Below are positions 55,627 through 64,000 of a stretch of DNA of 64,000 nucleotides, piece after piece. The stretch's first letter is position 1. Every line of letters starts with the position of its first letter. The position numbers and the translations under genes were made by a program. The stretch covers positions 38,007,501 to 38,071,500 of the forward strand of contig CM075344.1 of assembly GCA_037693485.1 (NCBI GenBank), written 5' to 3'. This DNA comes from Kitagawia praeruptora. Taxonomy: Eukaryota > Streptophyta > Magnoliopsida > Apiales > Apiaceae. Below the pieces are notes generated by a model. That model was given only the letters and a program-made list of their open reading frames with translations. It made no database searches and was not told where the DNA came from.

Positions 55627-56544
55627 ATGGCATGCGAGGAGTTGCCATGGTGGGCATATTCGAGCACATCCATGCCTCAGCAATGTGAGCAGTGTTTGGG
55701 CGTTCATGATCCCTCACAATATTTTTACTATGGAGGAGTTGATCCATACGTCAGTTATGAGGAGCAACCATATTTTCAATACCATCCTCAACAGTACCAG
55801 CAAGATGTTCCAGATATGTCATATTTCTTTGGTAGTGAAGAGTTTCAACATCAGCAACCTACTCCTAATTTTCAGTCAGATGAGGTTGTAACTATGGAGG
55901 AGCTTAGGATGTTGGTAAAAAGTAATGAGGAGTCTATCAAATCTTTGGAGACACTAGTTGCTCGAGCTGTGAGTGCCTTGGAACAAGAGAAACAACAATT
56001 CATACTAGAGGCAATTCCAGAAAATAACAGTGACTTGGAGCAAGGTACTGCATGCATAATTGAGGAAGACAAATTCCAAGGTGAGGTGAGCATTCACAAG
56101 CCATGTGAGGAATTTGATCATGTCAGTATGGTGGATGATTTGGAAGGGACACTATTTGAGACAGACACTGGTGAGCTACATAAATTTCAAGAATTGGTAT
56201 GTGCGAACCAAGAGGCTGAAGAACATGGGAAAGATGCAGGTCTTCTACTTGTCTCAGAGTATAAAGATGGAGGTAGCGCATTTGAGCCAATGGAGGAAGT
56301 TCTCTTTGAGGAACCAAAGGCTTCAGCAACTTACATTTACCCTCCTCCATTATATTCAAGAGAAGCCCGCGAATGTGTGTTGTTCTACAAATTGACAGAT
56401 TTTAGGTCAACAGATGTAGGCATTGGAATAGGAAATAGTTGTTATACGAATAGGCCAAGCGAGGAGAAAGGGCAGAAAGTGTGCCGCCGTGATGACGATG
56501 AAGTATCGCGAAGAGATGACCAGGCAAGCTTTTATCATCCTTAA
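55627..56544 (+). CDS. Unknown ORF of the LARD-like element (305 aa)
   Basis: The ATG at 55627 has G at +4 and is the first ATG of the frame after the primer site. The protein is uninterrupted, acidic and mostly hydrophilic. The N-terminus reads MACEELPWWAYSSTSMPQ, followed by CEQCLGVHDPSQYFYYGG and a Tyr/Gln-rich segment to about residue 80. Residues 90-125 (MEELRMLVKSNEESIKSLE) look like a coiled coil. The rest is Glu-rich, ending QASFYHP. I see no zinc knuckle of standard form, protease, RT or integrase motif and no membrane segment. It sits where gag would be, so it may be a reduced gag or an accessory protein, but I cannot name the family. The stop is 11 bases before the next element's insertion point. 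Confidence 0.65.
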   Translation: MACEELPWWAYSSTSMPQQCEQCLGVHDPSQYFYYGGVDPYVSYEEQPYFQYHPQQYQQDVPDMSYFFGSEEFQHQQPTPNFQSDEVVTMEELRMLVKSNEESIKSLETLVARAVSALEQEKQQFILEAIPENNSDLEQGTACIIEEDKFQGEVSIHKPCEEFDHVSMVDDLEGTLFETDTGELHKFQELVCANQEAEEHGKDAGLLLVSEYKDGGSAFEPMEEVLFEEPKASATYIYPPPLYSREARECVLFYKLTDFRSTDVGIGIGNSCYTNRPSEEKGQKVCRRDDDEVSRRDDQASFYHP

Positions 56545-59500
56545 TGGAGGCTTGGTGTAACGCCCCAAATCCGGGGTCAAGGATTTGGTCGTCACGCGGA
56601 AATCCTTAACATCAAATTACCTGTTTAACAACATTAAACCATCTGTAATCATTAAAACTGAAATATAACTCTGCGACCCCAACCACCAAGCATCTTTTAG
56701 GTCATAGGGCTAGAAACAAGAACTAAAATCTTTACATTTTTATTACATCCATTCTATTACATCGCACTATGTCTTAAAAATCTTATACTACTAGTATAGC
56801 TTCGTTGGGAAGTACACCAGCAACTAGTACTACTCAGTACAAAGTAATATATATTACACATCAATGTACTTACATATAACTTATTCCGGCTATAACTTTT
56901 CTGGATCATATCATCTTCATAAGGGCGTACTGCCTGCTTCTTCTGAGCCATGCAGATAAGCCTCAATCATCTACCTTCCTCTGAAAGGTTAATATTTAAA
57001 ACAAGCAAGTATGAGCGAAAGAATTGCCCAGCAAGTATTAATAGAGTACAACAATATATATCAATATACACATGGAGTTTTCGAAGTATAACGATACTTA
57101 ATATCAATTTCGAAATATTTACAACAATGAAACCTCAGTAGGGGATATATGGCATTTCGAGTAACATCGGATAAATAAAGTAAGTTCATGTCAACAATAG
57201 TAATCCTCATACCTTATCCACATACCATACTCATAGTATTGATAACCTCTTAGGGAGCTTTTCAAAATATGCAGTTCAATATGCTGCTAAGATAGTTATT
57301 ACCACTCTTCATAAACCAAACCATTATAAAGTTCCCTTTTTAATACTCCTCCAGTTTGTAAGTATATACACATGAGTAAATCATTATCATCAAAACACCT
57401 TACAGTTCAAGATTCTGTACAGGATATAAGTTCGTTACCACTTGATAAGTTAAACTCAGAAATAACTAATAGGAAGAGAGTCAAAACTCTTGAAGCAAAA
57501 CATTTGGGACTTAACATCCATAACCGATGAACCATCTTTCATCTTTTGAATAATTGCAAAAGTGCACAAGTACGTGCCATTATTGTTAGAATAATCTTGC
57601 AGTTCTAGATACTGCATGAATTCATCATCTTTCAAAATTGAAAACAACACTATCGGCTACTTGGCACTTAGGCCTAAGAAGCAGTGTTTGAGTATTTTTC
57701 CAAAGTGGAGGATGGGACTTAAAGAAAACATAAAACCTGACAAGGATTGACGATGATCAGTCGCCACATCCAAGTCCAATAATCCGCGGGTCTTCTCTAC
57801 CGGTAGAAGGATAGAAACTACATCCGTAACTATCCCCGAGTGAAAACTACATCCGTAATCACCCTCGATGAAAACTACATCCGTAATCATCCTTCGGCAA
57901 CACATGGGCCGGAATAATAATTGATGGACCGCCTGGCTCACGGCCGCTTACACATCCCGGGAATCGTTCGTCAACGATTCCCACACCTGCCAGAGTCCCC
58001 TTTTTCTTTTCTTTTCAAAAAAATCATTTTGATAGAAAATTCGAGTAGTTGAAGTTCGACCTCAGTCGACCGATAATTCTTGAAAAACGAGCAAGAGAGT
58101 AAAACCTGACCGGGGGTTTTCGAAAATGTTTTGAGTTCAAAAGAGTTCAAGTATAGATATACACTTGTACCGATATCAATCTCGACACAGGGTTTTGTGA
58201 TCACACATGGAAAATGGTACGCCTAAAGCTTGTAACCACAACAGGGTAATTCCATATATAAATATAAGTTCTTGAAAAGTAACTTACCTAGATAGATTCA
58301 AAATATAATATAATATTTTAAATGACTATGAAAGTTCTTAGACAACCTTTAAATAGTATTTTATAGCCTTCAAAACACTTAGAGTATTTAATAAATATTG
58401 ACTACTATGTAACAAATAATAAATATTCAATATTCCCTTTTTTAAAAGAATACTCAAATTAATATTCATTTATTAAGTAATATTCAAATAATATTTACTA
58501 TTAATACTGGAATATTTAACAACCTCAAAACACTCAAATACAACTCTTGGAATGTTTCTAATCAAAATCAAGACACAATCTCTCCAGCAGTCTCCAAACT
58601 TTAGCCACTTTATCAAATAACTACTACTGACTCTCGGTCAATAAGAAATAATTAATAAGCATTCAAGTAACATATATCGATATCAATCTAGCTGGTTTAA
58701 GCTGAAAGTAACCAATTTATAACCATTGGAATATCTTTAATCCGTATTGAAAATAAACTATCTCCGATAAATAATATACTAGATAGAATCACTCCATTAA
58801 ATTGTTTTATTATTTCTCCGGGACAAAGTGATTTTAAGAAAGCGTTTTGAAAATGATATTCATCTAATTAAATAAATTTAATTAGGCGAATGAGGTTTAT
58901 TTAATTAGTAAATGCTTTCAGGGGCATCTAGTAATTAAATAAACACCGGTTTATTGGTGATGTTGCCTTTAGGTTAATTATTGCGAAATTCTTTTTAAAA
59001 GCTTTGCCCGGGTTTTCGAAAACATACAATACAAAATAGCCCCGACACGCGGGCTAAGTTCGATAACTCAATACACGCTCTACCCTCGGAGCCTTTCTTA
59101 TTCCGATACATAAATATATACTTCATAACATATAGTTCACTACCACATTACAAAAGTTTATAAATATACAACATATAAATCGAGATGTAGAACCATAAGA
59201 ATGTCACCGCCCATCGACAGTATTATAAGTCATGGGTTTTGATTATTGCACGAGAAGAATTTAATATCGCTAGCAAAGTCAAGAATAAAATGATTTGGAA
59301 GGATCACAAGATTAAAAACTCGCAATTAGGGATTAAAAACCTTTTTCCGCACATTTTATATAATTCAAAATAGGTATACTCTGAACGATAGAGTATGTGT
59401 AAATAAACTTGCCTCTGGTCCTTAGCAGGAAGCAGAAACCGCGAATAAACCTTTCGCACTTCGTCCAAGCAATTCCATGGACCTTACCTGACGTCTCGAT

Positions 59501-60171
59501 CTTCCTTTTTGGATGCACGTCATTCCAACTCGATTATGCCCTAATGGTACTGAAATAGTTACGAGTACGTGTCAGTCCTACCTCGTATATCGAGTAGACA
59601 CAACTCGGAATTATCACTAAATAACATAAAGTCAAACTATAGGTGTCCTCCCTAAGTTGACTATTCTAATACCACTTATTGCACATAACCTACTATAGTA
59701 AAGAAAATGAAATGGAAAAGTCCCCTTTTTAAAGTAGACATTTCCTGGTGCTAACACATCATAACACTACACAGTTATAACACTTAGTCAAAACTCCACT
59801 TAACACTTTTGATCATAATACTATTGACATACTCTTGTCACAAGTTAATTAACAAGTAATCCTCAAAACATACTTAGCCCTCGATAAAGACTCATAATAC
59901 CCATTTAATCTTCAAGACACATTTAATCCTCGAATTAATTCACTTAACACATATACACATAAACAGTTAACACCCAAATCATACCTTTAAACCCTTGAAA
60001 CCAAATAAGTTAAATAAATTAAAACGCAGGGGATTTTTAGAAAATTTCGGCATGTAGTATTCGTTTATCGGACTATGGGCTCAGCCCCTCCATGCCAACA
60101 AAACAATTTATAACCCTGCTTTTGATAAAATAAAAGCTGCCTCAACTTGCAGCAACATAAAAGTAAACATA

Positions 60172-60302
60172 TAAGAAAAGTACCCGCCCAGACATGCGGC
60201 AACTAGCACATAAGGAAAAGTACCCGCCCAGACATGCGGCAACTAGCACATAAGGAAAAGTACCCGCCCAGACATGCGGCAACTAGCACATAAGGAAAAG
60301 TA
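60172..60302 (+). repeat. Three tandem copies of a 40-bp unit
   Basis: TACCCGCCCAGACATGCGGC begins at 60181, 60221 and 60261 with exact 40-base spacing and identical sequence. The unit also contains AACTAGCACATAAGG. Confidence 0.97.
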
Positions 60303-60419
60303 AACTAAGTTTATCCACATTTAAGCCAACACCACGTAGTTGGCACTTATGACTTCTAACAATTACTACGACCCGACTTATACCATTTAGCACATAGACA
60401 TTTACCGATAAGCCAACTC

Positions 60420-60640
60420 TTATAACTATACCTCATATGACAATAACAATTAGCACTTAGCACTTAGCACTTAACAATTTAAAAATTACAATTTGAAAAC
60501 TAACAATTAGCAATTAGCACTTAACAATTACTTGACAACTAACCCGAATATATATTATCCGACAATTAATAATTACTCACTAACAATTAACAATTAGCAA
60601 TTTAACAATTATAATTACAAACATACCTTCCATTAAATAT
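60420..60640. repeat. Simple AACAATTAGC-rich tract
   Basis: Many copies of TTAGCACT, AACAATTA and TAGCAATT in irregular tandem order inside the long LTR. Confidence 0.7.
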
Positions 60641-60974
60641 CGGAAATTCAACCAATAATCATAATCTTACAATTTTAGTCTAATTATACCCATTACCACA
60701 TTAAGCCTTCCATTTAAACTAATTAAACCATCATAATTAACCTCACAATTAAATCTAATTTAATTACCACAATAATCTCACAATTTAAAATCAATTAAAT
60801 TACCACAATTTACAACTAATTAAATTACAACCATTAATCTACATCGAAATGTACAACTAATTTAATATGAAAATTAAATAAATAAAATGCGAAATTATAC
60901 CATTTCGATTCCGGTCCGATTTGTCGGAAAAAAAAATCATCTCCCCCCTCTCTCTCTCCCCCCAACTGATCTCT

Positions 60975-60975
60975 A

Positions 60976-61017
<42 letters not shown>
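60975..61017. repeat. (CT)n microsatellite beside a GC-rich patch
   Basis: About 18 CT dinucleotides, followed at 61050-61140 by a GC-rich stretch (GCCGCCGCGCGG) that is unlike the surrounding AT-rich DNA. Probably part of the LTR leader. On the minus strand a TATATATATAAAA stretch lies upstream of it (about 61192-61205). Confidence 0.8.
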
Positions 61018-61020
<3 letters not shown>

Positions 61021-62003
61021 GTGTCGCCACCCATCTCCCTCGCCCATTTCTTCCTCCTCTCTGCTGCCCACCGCGGCTCCGCCGCCTCTGCGCCACCGCG
61101 ACTCCAGCCGCCGCGCGGTGGGGTCGCCTCCCCCTCCCCTCTTCGAGCTCGTACACAGCACACATACATACCACACTTACACAAACACGATTTTATATAT
61201 ATATGTGTATGTATATTCAGCTCATGGAGTTGTAAAATGAAAATCCCCAATCCTCTCTTTCTCTTCCCCGATCTATTTTTGCGCGGCTCTGTGTGTGTTT
61301 GTGTGTGTATCGTGTATGTGTATGTATTAGATGTGTGTTTTTAACCCTAATGGGCTCAAGCCCAATAACCTTTAAAAGCAATACAATTAAATACTACACA
61401 CTTTAAATAATATTTTACACTAATAACTCTAATTTGTAAAAATAAAATTTCTAGCATAATTAAATACTAGAATATTTTTAAAGACTTTTGGAGAAAGAAT
61501 TGGAATTAAATCTCAATTTTCTAAATTGATATGCATTTTACAAATATTAACAATTTATAAAAACAATTCATAAAAATAATAATTGTGATTCATAAATCAC
61601 AATTTACAGGGCTTTACAAAAATACTACAAACATTATTGTTTTAGTAAAATCTCAAATTCTTGATTTTATATATTAATCAAGTAATTTCTACAAATCCTC
61701 AAATAATTAAAATAAACATTTTCTAAGGATTTTAAAATCTCTAAATTATTCAAAAATTTAAAATAAAATCTTTACTAAATAATTTCACATTCCAAAATCA
61801 AATCTTTGCACAAATAAACTATTGACTCGGGGTATCTACTCAGTCAATAAAATTTTAAATAGGACCAGGCTCCACTTACCCGAAAATAATTAAATAATTG
61901 AATAAAATAAAATAAAAAAAAAAAAATTCCTCCTCATTTTAGGAAAACATTATTATTGTTGAAATAATAATAAAATCTTTTCTTGAAAATCCGGGTTATT
62001 ACA

Positions 62004-64000
62004 GTCTACCCTCCTTAAAAGGATTCCGTCCACGGAATCAGCTAAGGCAACTATTGGGGTTCCTTAACTCTTTTATCATCGACATTTATTCTGCAAAACA
62101 GGAGGTAGTGTCTCTTCGTAAACAACTTCTCCAATATCTCAATTCAAACCCCGATCCTCTATCTGACACAATTATCGTTGGAGTCTTATAACCCACCATT
62201 ATTCCTTTCACATATACGTCTCGACCAACTTTCCATTATCATACTATCCTTGAGAGAGTTCACTGATTCTATTCACATAACACTCTTGAGAGAGAGAATG
62301 CACTAATTCTATTGATACGTCACTGATATTCTATTTGCCTTGGGATTCGCTCTTGCTCTTGGCAATTCCACTCGAATTCAGTTTTGATCAGCAAATTTAC
62401 GACTTGGCCGACCTGGTTGGCATCCCCTTGAAATTCATTAGAGGTAATAAGAATCAGGGACCTTCGAAAAGACAGCTGTCATATCAAGGCAATTGTTACA
62501 CACTGGTGATCATAAGGTTATGAGTATTAAAGTAAACCTTGTTTGAAATAAGAGAATTTACTGAGAGATCAATATGATCAAGAGAACTCACGTTGCGTGT
62601 CTCAGTTGAGACATTACTAAAGGTAGTTAGCCTTCTTGTATTTCACAACTCACAAGTGACGGCGTCCCGTCAGACTTCTATCACACAGACAGATAGCCCT
62701 CGTGTCCCCTATAAGTATAGGGTTGTTCGTCTCAGTGGAAGCTGAGAAGTATGAAAGCAATTCGAAGTGAAGATAATAATTATCGTCTTTCGACAAATAA
62801 TTCTCAAGTGGACACCCTGGATTAAAATTGATCAGATTCCAAGGTGCAATTTTCAAGGAAAAAGGATAACCAGAAAGATACTGGTATGCAACAAGCAAGT
62901 GGTGCTATACCACCATAGAATCATCCACTATTGAAGGAAAGTGGAAGTTTGAAATAACATCATTCAACAGGGCTTCAGAAATCTGAAGGTAGGAATAATG
63001 ACAGCTTTTGGCACAATCGAAATTAAATATGGTTTAACACGAGTATTGAAGAACAACTTCGAAGAGGGAGTATATTCTTTATCAAAATTCTCTCTTGGAG
63101 AGATGTCAAGATAGGTCATAGATTAGGGAGGTAATCCAAATAACTTACGCACGGGGATGTGTCAAATAATTCACATTGGGGAGATAATAAACATAAGTTG
63201 CAAATGGGGAGATATCAAATAATTCAGACTGGGGAAGTAATCAAAATGATTCATAATTGAGGAGGGTAATGCCAAGGTCTCCAAGATGCCTTTCATGTCG
63301 GCTCCTCTGACGGATAATTGTTCGATTGTAGCGCTCTTCTTTTCCACGCACACCCTAAGGTGCTCGATAACCGACGTCATCGTCGACTCGTAATAGTCGC
63401 TAGAGATTCAACCATCGGCATTTCACGATATTAAGGAGTTCTATTCGACTCGGCGCAAGCATCTCACGCAAGCGTTCTATTCTTTGAGAAGACTTCGATA
63501 CCGGTGTCGCCCCTAGCAACGACGAATTCCACGTGTCGAATGGGCGATATTCTGGAACATCGCTGGAAATACATACTTAGATCCAGTCACCATTATAACC
63601 GTATTTATACCACATGTTCCTGTCCTCGTGACAATTCCATGTGCTACTTAAGCTTTTCCTTTTTCGGCATAACAACCTTCGTACTAGTCTTTCTCAGACT
63701 TTCTCAGTCCGTCTTGGTTCTTAAAACATATTTCATCTTTATTGATCAATCTCATCTTCACCCTTTTTACTTCTATAATTTTGAGACAACCGGTGTCTAT
63801 CCACCACTCCATTTGTAATATTACCTCAAACCCCCTTAGGCTCGAGAAATTTAATACCCGCAACTTCGGCTAATACTCTTTCATAGGGATCTTGTTTTGC
63901 TTCTCCTTTTTGGAATTTTAACAGTACGGATGCTATCTCAACTCATCATTGTCATAATACTAGATGTCATCTTTCTATCATTAACCATTATATTGAAATT
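62004..64000 (-). mobile_element. 3' internal region of the minus-strand Gypsy element
   Basis: Starts with the polypurine tract against the 3' LTR and runs off the window. I find no integrase or chromodomain motifs, so this part is non-coding or badly decayed. Around 63280-63570 the minus strand has pieces of a helical, charged protein (SSQRIERLREMLAPSRIELL; then, after frame changes, EHLRVCVEKKSATIEQL). Several TATGATCA/GGGAG repeats (AATTCA...GGGGAGATAA, about 63070-63260) precede it. A non-autonomous or unusual element is possible. Confidence 0.6.

Larger units (their letters stand above)
53904..56555 (+). mobile_element. LARD-like LTR element, 5' LTR plus ORF, cut by a Gypsy insertion
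   Basis: 5' LTR 53904-55479 (1576 bp, TGATAAATGG to GTGCAAACA), then AGTTTT and the primer-binding site TGGCGCCGCTGCCGGGGA (55486-55503), the kind used by Athila-type elements. A TATA box (TTATATAAACAC, about 54584) sits in the LTR. The internal region encodes only the 305-residue ORF at 55627-56544. A second element begins at 56556, so the remaining part and 3' LTR are not in view. The left flank is TTCAT. Absence of recognisable gag or pol suggests a non-autonomous element. Confidence 0.75.
56556..62003 (-). mobile_element. Very long Gypsy LTR (5.4 kb), minus strand
   Basis: Left end TGTAACGCCCCAAATCCGG, right end TCCGGGTTATTACA, giving a minus-strand LTR from TGTAATAACCCGG to GGGGCGTTACA, the standard Tekay-like terminal pair. 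A purine-rich tract (AAAAGGAGGGTAGAC in the minus strand, 62004-62018) lies directly outside the right end, so this is the 3' LTR of an element whose internal region continues rightwards. CTTGG (56551-56555) would be the target duplication. No long coding frame. At 5.4 kb it is long for this group and may hide a nested insertion. Confidence 0.8.

Noticed and set aside
60834..61344. Open frames over 100 codons on both strands near a (CT)n tract
   Set aside because: Both depend on the (CT)n/(GA)n microsatellite and a GC-rich patch. The translations are Ser-Leu or Arg-Glu runs without any domain.

Overview
The window is plant nuclear DNA, almost certainly from a eudicot. It is AT-rich, spliced genes have GT-AG introns, and all the major plant transposon groups are present. 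The style of the repeats (Maximus/SIRE Copia, Tat and Tekay-like Gypsy, TRIMs, Pack-type CACTA) suggests an asterid, perhaps Apiaceae, but that is only an impression. One cellular gene looks intact: a seven-exon bHLH transcription factor (minus strand, 8835-13560). Most of the rest is mobile DNA in several nested layers.

Layout, left to right. 1-3512: a minus-strand Gypsy (Tekay-like) LTR running off the window edge. Its right border cuts into an HSP70 exon fragment. 3513-6544: gene fragments (chloroplast-type HSP70, purple acid phosphatase) followed by the 3' end of a CACTA transposon, probably a gene-capturing CACTA. 6545-8834: simple repeats and a PIF/Harbinger-type MITE. 8835-13560: the bHLH gene, with two MITEs in intron 2. 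13561-16385: AT-rich repeats including a 170-bp direct duplication. 16386-30498: a complete 14.1-kb Copia element (TSD TAAAA) with 1287/1272-bp LTRs, a decayed gag-pol and a very large decayed extra ORF after pol. 30499-34057: MITEs, foldback repeats and unassigned DNA.

34058-43618 (minus, TSD ACATG) is a Tat-lineage Gypsy element with an uninterrupted 1885-codon gag-pol, two identical LTRs of only 119 bp, and an antisense, intron-containing ORF between pol and the 3' LTR. 45968-47006 is a TRIM with three LTRs and two internal domains flanked by one TSD pair (CATAT). 47299-48398 is a deletion derivative of another LTR element. 48809-49527 and 49570-50295 are two solo LTRs; the second has a perfect TSD (CATGC). 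50641-52010 is a decayed LINE-type ORF1 (DUF4283-like).

The right end is a three-level nest. A Copia 5' half (about 52860-53903) is broken by a LARD-like element with a tRNA-type PBS and a 305-aa ORF of unknown function (53904-56555). That element is in turn broken by a minus-strand Gypsy element with a 5.4-kb LTR (56556-62003), whose internal region continues past the window end.

The Copia gag-pol, its extra ORF and the Tat polyprotein are parts of retroelement life cycles (capsid, protease, integrase, RT, RNase H). Only the Tat element looks capable of encoding all of its own enzymes. All coordinates, LTR comparisons and splice sites were read by eye, and no database search was run.
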